A stretch of DNA of 58,315 nt from contig JAOABV010000006.1 of NCBI GenBank assembly GCA_026418155.1, positions 1 through 58,315 on the forward strand. Reading direction: 5' to 3'. The notes under the pieces were generated by a model. The model was given only the letters and a program-made list of their open reading frames with translations, had not been told where the DNA came from and searched no databases. This stretch comes from a candidate division WOR-3 bacterium (GTDB lineage Bacteria > Hydrothermota > Tepidihabitantia > Tepidihabitantales > CAIPLT01). A program made the position numbers and the translations under genes. Shown here in pieces: positions 32,500 to 41,760 of the stretch (the stretch's first letter is position 1; each line of letters begins with the position of its first letter).

Positions 32500-32560
32500 A
32501 GTATATTGCTATAAATCAGTAATGATTTATAATTTTAGCAGGAAAGGCGGAATTAGTAGT

Positions 32561-32764
32561 TTGGCAACAGGTAAAATAAAGTGGTTTGATGAAAAAAAAG
32601 GCTTTGGCTTTATCGAAGCAGAAGACGGTAGTGGCGATATTTTTGTGCATTACAGCGATATCGTTGGTGAAGGTTATAGAACCCTTCGAGAAGGCGAAAG
32701 AGTTCAATACGAAGTAGAAAATACGCCCAAAGGTAGAAAAGCGGTTAAAGTATCCAAACAGTAA
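32561..32764 (+). CDS. cold-shock domain protein (CspA family)
   Basis: This 67-aa single cold-shock domain has both RNP motifs: KGFGFIEAE (RNP1) and DIFVHYSDI (RNP2). It binds single-stranded RNA or DNA as an RNA chaperone. The domain begins at LATGKIKWF in the longer ORF, whose L is a TTG codon at 32561 preceded by AGCAGGAAAGGCGG. This TTG gives the family-length protein starting M-ATGKIKWF; the ATG at 32522 would add 13 unrelated residues. Its own strong promoter makes it monocistronic. Confidence 0.92.
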   Translation: MATGKIKWFDEKKGFGFIEAEDGSGDIFVHYSDIVGEGYRTLREGERVQYEVENTPKGRKAVKVSKQ

Positions 32765-32822
32765 GATTTTTATCTAAGGTGCGGGATTAATTTCTCCAGC
32801 ACCAAAATTATATTTATCCATC

Positions 32823-33908
32823 TTACACCAAAAGATGGATATTTCCTAACCGAACATTTTTAAGACCACAACTCTGGGCAATTTTTAATGCCTGTTCTGC
32901 TTGGCTTTTGGTAGTTATCGGCATATCAGAAAAATAGAAACAAGGATAAAAAGCCAAAAGTATCCACGGAATATTTTTGTCAATATTAGCAATAAATTGA
33001 GCAATCTGGGAAATTTCAATCTGGTCAATGTAACCAGGAATTAATAAGGTCGAGATAATAAGGAGTGGAGGTTTGGGTCTTCGGTAAATATATTTGGCGA
33101 CTTTTTTAATATTTTTTAGTGTTTGTTTATTGGAAACACCACATAAAGCATAATTTAATGCTTCATTATAGGCTTTAAGGTCAAATTTAATACAACCACC
33201 GCTGTTTAATGATAAATCAATTATGCGATTTAATAAGGTTTCAGTCATAGCACCATTAGTTTCCCAACAAATGGGAAGAGGTCTTGGAATTTGCGTCAAA
33301 ATTTGTTCAGATACCTTGATAGCAAAAGGTAGATTAGGTCCTGGGTCACCACCAAAAAAACAGAGGCAAAAGGTTTTATTATCTACCGCATCTACTAATT
33401 CTTGAAAACTAATCATTCGGGTTGGTTTTTCTCGATAATGCCAGTTTTGGCAGAAGAGACAGTTAAAATTACACGAGCAGAAAAAAACCGCTAAGTTTTT
33501 ATAACCATATGTCGAATTAGGTAAATAGGCATATGGGGCAGAATCTGAAATATTAGCCGAGCAAAATCCTTCAGCAACACAATTAGTCGGTAGTGGGTCA
33601 TAATACCACTGAAGATAAGTAAAATCTTTTGATGCACCAACTAAATTACCGCTTATATTCTTATATATATTACAATAACCCGTTTCAGCCTCACCGAGAA
33701 TACATTGATTAATACATTGACCACATTTTAAGCCTCCTTTGGTTCGAGATGGTCTTAATGGTAAATTGAATTTGATGCGACTTCTTTGATGAATCAAATC
33801 AATCTTATCTTTTATTTTTAGGAAATGCGTTCTAATACAATCAACACAAAAACTTAAATATTGAGAAATAACCGGCGAGTTTTTTTGGCAGAGTTGGCAT
33901 TGTGCCAT
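32823..33908 (-). CDS. radical SAM enzyme related to the AmmeMemoRadiSam / PflA-like family
   Basis: This enzyme of about 361 aa has the radical SAM cluster motif CNFNCLFC (Cx3Cx2C) in VFFCSCNFNCLFCQNWHYRE, preceded by Cys-rich segments: CQLC and CVDC at the N terminus, then CGQCINQCILGEAETGYCNI. The pattern resembles the radical SAM member of AmmeMemoRadiSam systems and anaerobic activating-enzyme-like proteins. Neither AMMECR1 nor Memo homologues are in the window. The ORF could begin at 33962, but the ATG at 33908 sits exactly at the predicted transcription start and begins the MAQCQLC motif. Confidence 0.85.
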   Translation of the reverse strand: MAQCQLCQKNSPVISQYLSFCVDCIRTHFLKIKDKIDLIHQRSRIKFNLPLRPSRTKGGLKCGQCINQCILGEAETGYCNIYKNISGNLVGASKDFTYLQWYYDPLPTNCVAEGFCSANISDSAPYAYLPNSTYGYKNLAVFFCSCNFNCLFCQNWHYREKPTRMISFQELVDAVDNKTFCLCFFGGDPGPNLPFAIKVSEQILTQIPRPLPICWETNGAMTETLLNRIIDLSLNSGGCIKFDLKAYNEALNYALCGVSNKQTLKNIKKVAKYIYRRPKPPLLIISTLLIPGYIDQIEISQIAQFIANIDKNIPWILLAFYPCFYFSDMPITTKSQAEQALKIAQSCGLKNVRLGNIHLLV

Positions 33909-33914
33909 ATATAA

Positions 33915-33944
33915 ATGGTAAAACAAAAATCTATGTTCTGTCAA
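33915..33944 (-). promoter_or_regulatory. promoter for the radical SAM gene, leaderless arrangement
   Basis: On the minus strand TTGACA (33944-33939), 18 bp, TACCAT (33920-33915). Six bases separate the -10 box from the ATG at 33908, so transcription should begin at or next to the start codon. Confidence 0.65.
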
Positions 33945-34247
33945 TTGTAATCTCCCAAGCACTTTAAGAAATCGTCACGATTGTAAAGGAACGAAAATCC
34001 GTAATGTCAACCAACGACAATTTATAGAAGAGTCTTTTTTTGTGTTTTGCCGTGAAATTCTGCGGCGTCTGTTAGTTTTTCTTTTTTGGGCTAAAATTCG
34101 CTTCATCTTGGTTAGACTTGTTGGCGCTTAGTATAACAATGATGTTTTGCAATCTATATTAATAAAGACTTTAGTGAAATCCTTATAGTATAACACTGAT
34201 ATTTTGCAATTTATATTAAAAGACTTTTGAAGTCCTCAAAAAAACAC
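33945..34247. other. intergenic region upstream of the S10 cluster
   Basis: Most of it is featureless. The right part is a two-copy tandem repeat (34129-34242) ending just before the rpsJ promoter. Confidence 0.6.
34129..34242 (+). repeat. tandem repeat, 57 bp, two copies, upstream of the rpsJ promoter
   Basis: TAGTATAACAATGATGTTTT and TAGTATAACACTGATATTTT begin units at 34129 and 34186. Both continue with GCAATCTATATTAA-like sequence and an AAAGACTTT or AAGACTTTT stretch. Confidence 0.8.
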
Positions 34248-34275
34248 TTGACTAATTTTGAATTTTCAGTATACT
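34248..34275 (+). promoter_or_regulatory. promoter of the S10 ribosomal protein cluster
   Basis: TTGACT (34248-34253), 16 bp, TATACT (34270-34275). Start near 34282, about 30 nt before rpsJ. Confidence 0.8.
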
Positions 34276-34312
34276 AATCGATTATTGCCAATTTTGGTGA
34301 TATGTTAAAATT

Positions 34313-34630
34313 ATGTTAAAGAAACAAGAAAAGATTAGAATTAAACTAAAAGCCTACGACCATCGGATTTTAGACCAGTCGGCAAAGGATATTGTTGATG
34401 TTGCCCGGCGCACTGGTGCCTTGGTCTCAGGACCAATTCCTTTGCCCACAGAACGCAGTCTTTTTACAGTATTACGTTCACCGCATGTGGATAAAAAGTC
34501 GCGAGAACAGTTTGAATTAAGAGTGCATAAACGACTGATTGAAATCTCAAATGCAACACGCGAGATGGTCGATGCTTTGATGAAGTTAGAAGTGCCGGCT
34601 GGCGTTGAAGTGGAGATTAAATCGGCATGA
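34313..34630 (+). CDS. rpsJ: 30S ribosomal protein S10
   Basis: S10, 105 aa, first gene of the S10 cluster, part of the 30S head and also NusE in antitermination. Recognised by [20 protein letters not shown] and [20 protein letters not shown]. The ATG at 34313 is followed by [11 protein letters not shown]. Its last four bases overlap the start of rplC (ATGA), so translation is coupled. No S12, S7 or EF-Tu genes precede it. Confidence 0.97.
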   Translation: MLKKQEKIRIKLKAYDHRILDQSAKDIVDVARRTGALVSGPIPLPTERSLFTVLRSPHVDKKSREQFELRVHKRLIEISNATREMVDALMKLEVPAGVEVEIKSA

Positions 34631-35244
34631 TTGGTTTAATTGGTCGAAAAGTTAGGATGTCACAATTGTTTTCTGATGCGGGAAAGGTGATTCCCGTGAC
34701 AATTGTTAAAGCCGGTCCTTGCTTTGTAGTCCAAAAAAAGACCAAAGAAAAAGACGGCTATGATGCCTTACAATTAGGTTTTGAACCAAAACCCAAGGCC
34801 AATAAACCAATCACCGGCCATTTTAAGAAGAGTAATTTAGAACCGATGAAGGTTCTGAGAGAGATTCGATTAACTGATAATGAGATTGAAAAGTATGCAG
34901 TTGGTCAAGAATTACGAGTAGATGTTTTTAGTGAAGGTGATTTAGTATCTGTAACTGGTTTAACCAAAGGTCGTGGTTTTGCTGGTGGGATGAAGCGATG
35001 GGGTTGGCATGGCGGACCTGCCTCGCACGGTTCAATGTCGCATCGCCGAATCGGCTCGCTCGGTTCTGGTAGTTCTCCAGGACATCCTTGGCGAGGCCGA
35101 AATTTACCTGGTCATTACGGTATGGAAAAAGTGACGATTAAAAACCTTAAGATTGTTAAAATTGATAACGAGAATAATCTTTTATATATTAAAGGCGCAA
35201 TTCCTGGTTCTTCGTATACGCCTGTAATTATAAAGAAACAATGA
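34627..35244 (+). CDS. rplC: 50S ribosomal protein L3
   Basis: L3, 205 aa, an early-assembly protein near the peptidyl-transferase centre. [11 protein letters not shown] at the N terminus and [20 protein letters not shown] plus [18 protein letters not shown] are diagnostic; the latter holds the Gln/Asn-methylation-loop region. The last 20 codons ([16 protein letters not shown] and the preceding YIK) are duplicated twice downstream of the stop. Confidence 0.97.
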   Translation: MIGLIGRKVRMSQLFSDAGKVIPVTIVKAGPCFVVQKKTKEKDGYDALQLGFEPKPKANKPITGHFKKSNLEPMKVLREIRLTDNEIEKYAVGQELRVDVFSEGDLVSVTGLTKGRGFAGGMKRWGWHGGPASHGSMSHRRIGSLGSGSSPGHPWRGRNLPGHYGMEKVTIKNLKIVKIDNENNLLYIKGAIPGSSYTPVIIKKQ

Positions 35245-35460
35245 GTAAAATAAGCGTGTTAATGGTATATATTAAAGGCGCAATTTCTGGTTCTTCGTAT
35301 ATGCCTGTAATTGTAAAGAAACAATGAGTGAAATATTATCTTTAATGGTAGAAACTATTATTAAAGGCATAATTTCTAGTTTTTCTCATATGCCTGGAAT
35401 TGTAAAAAAACAATGAGTGAAATAAGCGTGTTAATGTCATACACAATCAAAAGGTGAAGT
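35185..35460 (+). repeat. tandem repeat (83-89 bp, three copies) of the rplC 3' end
   Basis: The first copy is the end of rplC (stop 35242-35244). The second ends with GAISGSSYMPVIVKKQ and stop 35325-35327; the third with GIISSFSHMPGIVKKQ and stop 35414-35416. Reading frame and stop are kept in every copy. Each extra copy also has an in-frame ATG (35262 and 35345), giving mini-ORFs of 21 and 23 codons. The linker AAATAAGCGTGTTAATG appears after the first and third copies. Confidence 0.92.
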
Positions 35461-35463
35461 AAA

Positions 35464-36099
35464 ATGTATGCTGATTTATTAGCCGTTGACGGCACAGTGA
35501 AAGATAAAATTGAGTTATCCGAACTTGTTTTTGGCCAAGCAGATAATAATGGATTGATTTGGGAAGCAGTCTGTAATTATTTGGCTAATCAAAGACAAGG
35601 CACGGCTAAGACGAAAACTCGAGGTGAAGTTCGGGGTGGTGGTAAAAAACCCTGGGCGCAAAAACATACTGGTCGGGCTCGAGTTGGTTCGATTCGTTCA
35701 CCCATTTGGGTCGGCGGCGGTATCGTTTTTGGTCCGCAACCACGAGATTATTCCTATAAAATACCGAAAAAGAAAAAGAGAAAAGCAATGTGTGTTGCTT
35801 TGTCGATGAGACTGAGACAACAAGGAATCAAATTTGTTGAAGATTTTGAACTGGAAAGTCATAAAACTAAAGAGATGTTAAAAATACTTAAAAATTTAGG
35901 ATTAAATTCTGGCAAAACCATTTTTGTTAATGATACGTTTTCACAAAATATGATTTTGGCAAGTAGAAATATTCAGAATCTGGAATTAGTTTCAGCTCAG
36001 GATTTAAATATTTATGATTGTGTTGTTGCAGATAATCTGGCATTCACTCAAAAAGGGCTCTTGGCATTACAGAAGCGTTTAGTTAAAGAGGAAGCGTAA
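35464..36099 (+). CDS. rplD: 50S ribosomal protein L4
   Basis: L4, 211 aa, lines the peptide exit tunnel. The conserved loop is visible as [20 protein letters not shown] and [17 protein letters not shown]. In E. coli L4 represses its own operon; whether this applies here is unknown. It is separated from rplC by 219 bp that are almost entirely duplicated rplC tail. Confidence 0.97.
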   Translation: MYADLLAVDGTVKDKIELSELVFGQADNNGLIWEAVCNYLANQRQGTAKTKTRGEVRGGGKKPWAQKHTGRARVGSIRSPIWVGGGIVFGPQPRDYSYKIPKKKKRKAMCVALSMRLRQQGIKFVEDFELESHKTKEMLKILKNLGLNSGKTIFVNDTFSQNMILASRNIQNLELVSAQDLNIYDCVVADNLAFTQKGLLALQKRLVKEEA

Positions 36100-36102
36100 A
36101 CT

Positions 36103-36390
36103 ATGATTGACCCGACCAAAGTAATTATTCGACCGATTGTAACAGAAAAATCGGAACGATTGAAGGCAGACAATAGTCAGTATGTATTTGAAGTTGGCCG
36201 AAAGTATAATAAGATTGATATTAAAAGAGCCGTGGAGGAAGTATTCCGGGTTAAAGTCGAAAAGGTTCGAGTGATGAATTATTATGGTAAACCGAAACGA
36301 ATGGGTGTTTTTCAAGGTAGACGCTCCGAATGGAAAAAAGCCATTGTGACCTTAAAACCAGGACAAAAGATTGAAAGTTTGGAACGATAA
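36103..36390 (+). CDS. rplW: 50S ribosomal protein L23
   Basis: L23, 95 aa, sits at the tunnel exit and docks trigger factor and SRP. IIRPIVTEKSERL, YVFEVGRKYNKIDIKRAVEE and VRVMNYYGKPKRMG match the family. It starts 3 bp after rplD. Confidence 0.97.
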   Translation: MIDPTKVIIRPIVTEKSERLKADNSQYVFEVGRKYNKIDIKRAVEEVFRVKVEKVRVMNYYGKPKRMGVFQGRRSEWKKAIVTLKPGQKIESLER

Positions 36391-36487
36391 AATGGATATG
36401 ATTATAGGATTTATTAATGTGCACATCAAGATATTAGAAATTAATCTGGTATTAAGCAACGATTATAATCACATAAGGAAATAGTTT

Positions 36488-37312
36488 ATGGGAATTAAAA
36501 CTTATCGACCAACTCCGTTATCGAGACGATATTATACGGTCTCCACTTTTGAAGAGATTACGACAACAGAACCGTATAAACCGTTATTAGTTCCAGCACC
36601 GAAGAAAGGTGGCAGAAATAATCTGGGTCGAATTACTGCAAAATATCGCGGTGGCGGCGAAAAGCGACATTATCGGATAATTGATTTTAAGCGGGATAAA
36701 CATAATATTGAAGCCACAGTCAAAACAATCGAATACGACCCAAATCGTTCGGCACGGATTGCTTTGGTGTGTTATAAAGATGGTGAATACCGATATATTT
36801 TGGCACCAGAAGGCTTAAAAGTGGGGGATACAATTATGTCTGGAGAATCAGCACCGATTAAACCCGGTAATGCGATGCCGTTATCCGCAATTCCGGTCGG
36901 AGTAGAAATTCATAACCTGCAACTCTATCCTAACTATAATTCGTATTTAGTTCGTAGTGCTGGAACTGCTGCCCAGATATTAGCCAAAGAAGGAAATTAT
37001 GCAGTAATTAAATTGCCTTCTTCGGAAATTAGAAAGTTTTCTTTAGATTGTTATGCCACGATTGGCAGAGTATCTAATCTTGACCATAAAGAGATTTCGA
37101 TTGGTAAAGCCGGACGTTCTCGTCACCGTGGCATTCGACCGCGGGTGCGAGCAGTGGCAATGAATCCAGTCGACCATCCGATGGGTGGCGGTGAAGGAAA
37201 ATCATCAGGTGGTAGACATCCCTGTTCGGAAAAAGGATTAATTGCGAAAGGTAAAAAGACCCGCAAAAGCAAAAAACATTCATCAAAACTTATCCTCCAG
37301 AGGAGAAAATAA
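36488..37312 (+). CDS. rplB: 50S ribosomal protein L2
   Basis: L2, 274 aa, is essential for subunit association and peptidyl transfer. [40 protein letters not shown] and [20 protein letters not shown] are diagnostic; the His in DHPMGGGEG is the conserved functional residue. Its stop overlaps the rpsS start by one base (TAATG). About 97 bp separate it from rplW. Confidence 0.98.
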   Translation: MGIKTYRPTPLSRRYYTVSTFEEITTTEPYKPLLVPAPKKGGRNNLGRITAKYRGGGEKRHYRIIDFKRDKHNIEATVKTIEYDPNRSARIALVCYKDGEYRYILAPEGLKVGDTIMSGESAPIKPGNAMPLSAIPVGVEIHNLQLYPNYNSYLVRSAGTAAQILAKEGNYAVIKLPSSEIRKFSLDCYATIGRVSNLDHKEISIGKAGRSRHRGIRPRVRAVAMNPVDHPMGGGEGKSSGGRHPCSEKGLIAKGKKTRKSKKHSSKLILQRRK

Positions 37313-37605
37313 TGGGACGCTCAACGAAAAAAGGACCATATATTGATGAGAAACTACTGAAGAAAATCAAAGAGATTACGGAACGCGGAGAAAGAAAAGT
37401 TATTAAGACCTATGCCCGCAGGTCACAGATTCCACCCGAATTTGTCGGTCATACCATTGCCGTGCATAATGGAAATCGATTTATTCCGGTTTATATTACC
37501 GAAAGAATGGTAGGTCATCGTTTAGGTGAGTTTGCACCAACGAGAACCTTCCGCGCTCATTCTGGCCAGCGACGAGAAAAGAAAGAAGAAGAGGAGAAAG
37601 AATAA
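37312..37605 (+). CDS. rpsS: 30S ribosomal protein S19
   Basis: S19, 97 aa, in the 30S head near the A-site finger. [19 protein letters not shown] and the [18 protein letters not shown] segment identify it. The C-terminal tail is short, acidic and Lys-rich (KKEEEEKE). It overlaps both neighbours by one base. Confidence 0.97.
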   Translation: MGRSTKKGPYIDEKLLKKIKEITERGERKVIKTYARRSQIPPEFVGHTIAVHNGNRFIPVYITERMVGHRLGEFAPTRTFRAHSGQRREKKEEEEKE

Positions 37606-37958
37606 TGGAAGCAGTTGCTCGAGCCCGATACCAACGAGTGTCACCTAAGAAGATGAACCGAATTTTAAGATTAATTCGAAATAAACCCGTTCCCAAAGCA
37701 ATGGCCATTCTGCGCTTTCTGCCGAAACCTTCCAAAACACCGATTGTTAAAACATTGAAATCAGCCGTAGCCAATGCGATGGTTATAGTGGGTAAAGCAA
37801 AATTAGAGGAAAAAGATTTGTTTGTTAAATCAGCAACTGCTGACCCCGGACCAATGATGAAACGATTCCGGGCCGGTCCCAGAGGTTCAGCCAATATGAT
37901 TTTACGCAGAACCTGTCATATTAATATCACGGTTGCCACTAAAGAGGAGATTCGGTAA
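37605..37958 (+). CDS. rplV: 50S ribosomal protein L22
   Basis: L22, 117 aa, with a beta-hairpin reaching into the exit tunnel. [20 protein letters not shown], then [20 protein letters not shown] and HINITV, are typical. One-base TAATG overlaps at both ends imply tight translational coupling in the S19-L22-S3 segment. Confidence 0.97.
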   Translation: MEAVARARYQRVSPKKMNRILRLIRNKPVPKAMAILRFLPKPSKTPIVKTLKSAVANAMVIVGKAKLEEKDLFVKSATADPGPMMKRFRAGPRGSANMILRRTCHINITVATKEEIR

Positions 37959-38596
37959 TGGGCCAAAAGACACATCCCATTGGATTTAGATTAGGCATTA
38001 CTAAAGACTGGAAATCTTCTTGGTTCAGTTCCAGAAACTATCGCGATTATCTTTTAGAAGATTTGAAGATTAGAAGATATATTGAAACAAAACTACAAGA
38101 TGCAATGATTGCGAATATTAGAATCGAACGCGTGGTGGCGAAAACAACTATTACGATTTATACTGCTCGACCCGGCGTTGTCTTTGGTAAGGGTCGACAA
38201 GCATTAGATGCCCTCCGACAAGAAATAAAGCAACTTATTAACCGAGATGTCCAAATCGTGGTTGAAGCCGTTCGCGTACCAGAATTAGAAGCCAAATTAG
38301 TAGCAGAAAGCATTGCCCGGCAATTGGAACAACGCGTCGCCCACCGACGAGCAATGAAACGGGCAGTAACGCAAGCAATGCGATTAGGCGCTCAAGGTAT
38401 TAAAGTTATGGTATCAGGTCGGTTAGCCGGTGCGGAAATTGCTCGCTCCCAATGGTATCAAGAAGGTCGAGTTCCCCTCCAAACCCTTAAAGCCGATATT
38501 GATTATTACTGTGCGGTCTCGAAAACGATTTACGGCACAATTGGTTGTAAAGTTTGGATTTATAAAGGCGATGTGACACCAGAAGCAAGGAGTTAA
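37958..38596 (+). CDS. rpsC: 30S ribosomal protein S3
   Basis: S3, 212 aa, at the mRNA entry site. [20 protein letters not shown] at the start, the KH domain around [20 protein letters not shown], and [20 protein letters not shown] identify it. Confidence 0.98.
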   Translation: MGQKTHPIGFRLGITKDWKSSWFSSRNYRDYLLEDLKIRRYIETKLQDAMIANIRIERVVAKTTITIYTARPGVVFGKGRQALDALRQEIKQLINRDVQIVVEAVRVPELEAKLVAESIARQLEQRVAHRRAMKRAVTQAMRLGAQGIKVMVSGRLAGAEIARSQWYQEGRVPLQTLKADIDYYCAVSKTIYGTIGCKVWIYKGDVTPEARS

Positions 38597-38600
38597 AACT

Positions 38601-39029
38601 ATGTTGATGCCCAAACGCGTAAAGTATCGCAAACAACAACGAGGTCGTCGAAAAGGTAAAGCCACCCGGGCGAATAAGTTGGATTTTGGTGAAATTGGCT
38701 TACAGGTATTAGAGCCAGCCTGGATTACCGCACGACAAATTGAAGCTGCACGTATTGCCATCGCCAAATTCTTAAAAAAGAGCGGTAAGGTCTGGGTTAG
38801 AATCTTTCCGGATAAACCGGTTACGAAAAAACCAGCCGAAACGAGAATGGGAAAAGGCAAAGGAAATCCGGAATTTTGGGTTGCCGTGGTAAAACCAGGC
38901 AGAGTCATTTTTGAATTAGAAGGTCTGCCAGAAAATGAGGCCGCTGAAGCCTTAAGACGCGCAGCCAGTAAATTACCATGTAAAAGCCATATTATCCATC
39001 GAGAAGAGATAAGTTATGAGGCTTATTAA
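38601..39029 (+). CDS. rplP: 50S ribosomal protein L16
   Basis: L16, 142 aa, contacts tRNA at the A site. [20 protein letters not shown], then [14 protein letters not shown] and [20 protein letters not shown] are typical. SD AAGGAG (38587-38592) favours the ATG at 38601 over the one at 38607, giving MLMPKRVK. Confidence 0.96.
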   Translation: MLMPKRVKYRKQQRGRRKGKATRANKLDFGEIGLQVLEPAWITARQIEAARIAIAKFLKKSGKVWVRIFPDKPVTKKPAETRMGKGKGNPEFWVAVVKPGRVIFELEGLPENEAAEALRRAASKLPCKSHIIHREEISYEAY

Positions 39030-39114
39030 AGATTATACTCTGCAAGCACAGCTTAAATTAATGTGTATTATTGCCCGGAAAGATAATATTGGTGCCAATA
39101 GTAAGGAATAGATT

Positions 39115-39345
39115 ATGAAACCTTCAGAAATTCGTAATATGACTAAAGAAGAAATTGCGCGGATGATAAAAGAACTGAAAGACGAACATTTCAAACTTAG
39201 AATGCGACGAGCAACAGAAGAACTTCCCAATCCCCTGCGTCTCAGAATGTTGCGACGAGATATTGCACGCTTAATGACAATTCTGAAAGAAAAGGAACAA
39301 GAACCGGCAAAAACTACTGCCGAAACTAAACCAAGGAAAGAATAA
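39115..39345 (+). CDS. rpmC: 50S ribosomal protein L29
   Basis: L29, 76 aa, a two-helix protein at the tunnel exit. [18 protein letters not shown], then [20 protein letters not shown] and [17 protein letters not shown], match the family. One-base overlap with rpsQ. An 85-bp gap separates it from rplP, unusual for this tight pair. Confidence 0.95.
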   Translation: MKPSEIRNMTKEEIARMIKELKDEHFKLRMRRATEELPNPLRLRMLRRDIARLMTILKEKEQEPAKTTAETKPRKE

Positions 39346-39587
39346 TGGCAAAACAAGTAATGGGAAGAGTTATCAGTAATAAGATGAATAAAACTGTTGT
39401 CGTGATTGTAGAACGAAAAGTGTTGCATCCGAAATATAAAAAATATATTACTAAACGGACTAAACTTTATGCCCACGATGAGAAAAACGAGTGTAAAATT
39501 GGCGACAAAGTGCTTTTAGAATCGACCCGACCACTTTCAAAATTAAAACGGTGGCGAGTCGTAAGAATTTATGAATCAAATGCGTAA
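39345..39587 (+). CDS. rpsQ: 30S ribosomal protein S17
   Basis: S17, 80 aa, an OB-fold primary 16S-binding protein. [40 protein letters not shown] and [20 protein letters not shown] are diagnostic. Confidence 0.97.
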   Translation: MAKQVMGRVISNKMNKTVVVIVERKVLHPKYKKYITKRTKLYAHDEKNECKIGDKVLLESTRPLSKLKRWRVVRIYESNA

Positions 39588-39613
39588 ATTATTAAAGACA
39601 AGACATAAATAGT

Positions 39614-39982
39614 ATGATACAAGATTTTACACGCTTGACTGTTGCTGATAATACAGGTGCGCGCGTCGCAATGGTTATTAAAGTATTGGGCGGTTCCAAA
39701 AGAAGATTTAGTTATGTTGGTGATGTCGTGGTCGTTACAATCAAAGACGCTTTACCGAATGCTCCAATTAAAAAAGGCGATAAAGCCCGAGCAGTAATTG
39801 TCCGCCAAAGAAAAGAATATCGACGCCCGGACGGAACTTATATTCGCTTTGATGATAATGCTTGTGTTTTGATTGATGATAAAGGCGAACCAAGAGGAAC
39901 CAGAGTCTTCGGACCAGTAGCTCGGGAAGTTCGAGACCGCCAATACACTAAAATTGTTTCATTAGCCGCAGAGGTAATATGA
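39614..39982 (+). CDS. rplN: 50S ribosomal protein L14
   Basis: L14, 122 aa, at the subunit interface, where RsfS (encoded at 49770-50114) would bind to silence ribosomes. [40 protein letters not shown] and [20 protein letters not shown] are typical. Four-base overlap with rplX. Confidence 0.98.
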   Translation: MIQDFTRLTVADNTGARVAMVIKVLGGSKRRFSYVGDVVVVTIKDALPNAPIKKGDKARAVIVRQRKEYRRPDGTYIRFDDNACVLIDDKGEPRGTRVFGPVAREVRDRQYTKIVSLAAEVI

Positions 39983-40299
39983 GTATTAAAATCAAAAAAG
40001 GTGATTTAGTTGAAATTATCTCCGGTGAGTCAAAAGGCAAACGGGGAAAAATCTTAGAAGTCATTAAAGAAAAGGACCGAATAAGAGCAATCGTTGAAGG
40101 CGTCAATTTGGCGAAGAAACATAAAAGGACCATAAAAGCCAATCAACCCGGCGGTATTATCGATTTACCCAACCCCTTAGATATTTCCAAATTGGCTCTA
40201 TTATGTCCCAAATGCGGCAAAATGACAAAAGTAAAAAGAGAAATAATTGAAGGTAAACGAACCAGAATCTGTAAACTTTGTGAGGAGATTATTGATTAA
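39979..40299 (+). CDS. rplX: 50S ribosomal protein L24
   Basis: L24, 106 aa, an assembly initiator with a KOW motif ([20 protein letters not shown]). The C terminus has two CxxC pairs, [10 protein letters not shown] and CKLCEEI, forming a zinc site. One-base overlap with rplE. Confidence 0.96.
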   Translation: MSIKIKKGDLVEIISGESKGKRGKILEVIKEKDRIRAIVEGVNLAKKHKRTIKANQPGGIIDLPNPLDISKLALLCPKCGKMTKVKREIIEGKRTRICKLCEEIID

Positions 40300-40847
40300 T
40301 GGTGCCAAGATTAAAGGAACTGTATTATACTAAAATTAGAAAGAGTTTGATGGAACGATTTGGTTATAAAAATATCCATCAGGTGCCAAGGTTATTAAAA
40401 GTAGTGATTAATGTAGGGGCCGGTGAAGCGGTTGCGGACCCAAAAATATTAGAAGTTATCAGTGAAGATTTAGCGGTTATTACAGGACAGAAACCAGTTA
40501 TCACGCGAGCACGAAGAGCAATTTCAGCATTTAAGTTAAGAGCCGGTTTACCGATTGGAGCTAAAGTTACCTTGCGGGGTAATCGAATGTATGAGTTTAT
40601 TGACCGCTTCTTTAATTTTGCAGCACCACGGATTCGTGATTTTCGAGGTTTTTCGCCCGAATCCTTTGATGGTCGCGGCGGTTATACCTTAGGTATCTCA
40701 GAACAGATAATTTTCCCAGAGATTGAGGTCAGTAAAATTAAAAAAGTTTTCGGAATGGATATTACACTGGTGACGAATGCAAAACATGATGACGAGGCTA
40801 AAGCCTTATTAGAAGAATTAGGTATGCCGTTTCGAAAAGGAAAGTAA
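40299..40847 (+). CDS. rplE: 50S ribosomal protein L5
   Basis: L5, 182 aa, binds 5S r[42 protein letters not shown] and [20 protein letters not shown] identify it. It starts at the TAATG overlap with rplX. Confidence 0.97.
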   Translation: MVPRLKELYYTKIRKSLMERFGYKNIHQVPRLLKVVINVGAGEAVADPKILEVISEDLAVITGQKPVITRARRAISAFKLRAGLPIGAKVTLRGNRMYEFIDRFFNFAAPRIRDFRGFSPESFDGRGGYTLGISEQIIFPEIEVSKIKKVFGMDITLVTNAKHDDEAKALLEELGMPFRKGK

Positions 40848-40961
40848 AATGGGAAAAAGAATAGACCAGATACTAATTTCACACCAGTTTAAGCGTAATC
40901 TCAAGAATTGGCCACAAGATATAAGTATAATTTTGGTATTAATAAAGGAGAATGAACAATA

Positions 40962-41147
40962 ATGGCACGAAGATGTTTAATTGTTAAATCTCAGCGGGAA
41001 CCTAAATTTGCGGTAAGAAAATATAATCGCTGTCAGCGGTGTTTTCGTCGTCGGGCCTACTATCGAAAATTTGGTTTATGCCGACTTTGTTTACGCGAAT
41101 TGGCATTAAAAGGAGAAATTCCGGGTTTGCGCAAAGCGACTTGGTAA
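40962..41147 (+). CDS. rpsN: 30S ribosomal protein S14, zinc-binding type
   Basis: S14 of the short zinc (type Z) form, 61 aa. [20 protein letters not shown] and the following C supply the two CxxC pairs. It ends with the typical [11 protein letters not shown]. About 114 bp separate it from rplE, with no convincing ORF between. Confidence 0.97.
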   Translation: MARRCLIVKSQREPKFAVRKYNRCQRCFRRRAYYRKFGLCRLCLRELALKGEIPGLRKATW

Positions 41148-41205
41148 GCGTTAAATGGTAACAAACAAATTGCTAAACTACAACCAATTAAACGGGAGAT
41201 AAGAT

Positions 41206-41595
41206 ATGGACCAAATTGCTGATATGTTAACACAAATACGTAATGCCTTAAAAGCGAAACATAAAGAAGTTAAAATTCCTTATACGAAACTAAAATATGA
41301 AATTGCCCGGATCTTGTTAGAAGAGGGTTATATCAATAATTTCACTGTTGGTGGGAGCAAGGTAAAAAAAACTATCAATATTCAATTGAAATATGGTGAA
41401 GATGGTAAACCTGCAATTTTCGGACTCAAACGAATTTCCCATCAATCACGCCGGGTTTATTGTAGTTATAAAGAAATTCCCTTAGCCATTGGGGGATTAG
41501 GCATTACCATTCTTTCTACACCCAAAGGCGTATTAACTGACCGTGAAGCGCGAAAAGAACGCGTTGGCGGCGAAGTCATCTGTCAAATTTGGTAA
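41206..41595 (+). CDS. rpsH: 30S ribosomal protein S8
   Basis: S8, 129 aa, a central-domain 16S-binding protein. MDQIADMLTQIRNALKAKHK at the start and GGLGITILSTPKGVLTDREA toward the end are diagnostic. In the standard spc order the next genes are rplF, rplR, rpsE, rpmD, rplO and secY; none follows here. Confidence 0.97.
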   Translation: MDQIADMLTQIRNALKAKHKEVKIPYTKLKYEIARILLEEGYINNFTVGGSKVKKTINIQLKYGEDGKPAIFGLKRISHQSRRVYCSYKEIPLAIGGLGITILSTPKGVLTDREARKERVGGEVICQIW

Positions 41596-41760
41596 TTAGA
41601 AAACTCGGTTAATGCCATTAGATAATGTTAGGTCCTTTCTGTAGTTGGCTTTTTTCTATTATGCATTCTCTGAGATTTTGTTTGCAGGTTGGGAATGCTT
41701 AAAATAAAAATTAGCCAAGGATGTATTGAGATTTAAATATAAAAATTAAGGAGTCGCTCT

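Noticed and set aside
40850-40961. Small ORF MGKRIDQILISHQFKR between rplE and rpsN
   Set aside because: No SD, no family resemblance, and it ends just before the rpsN Shine-Dalgarno; chance frame.
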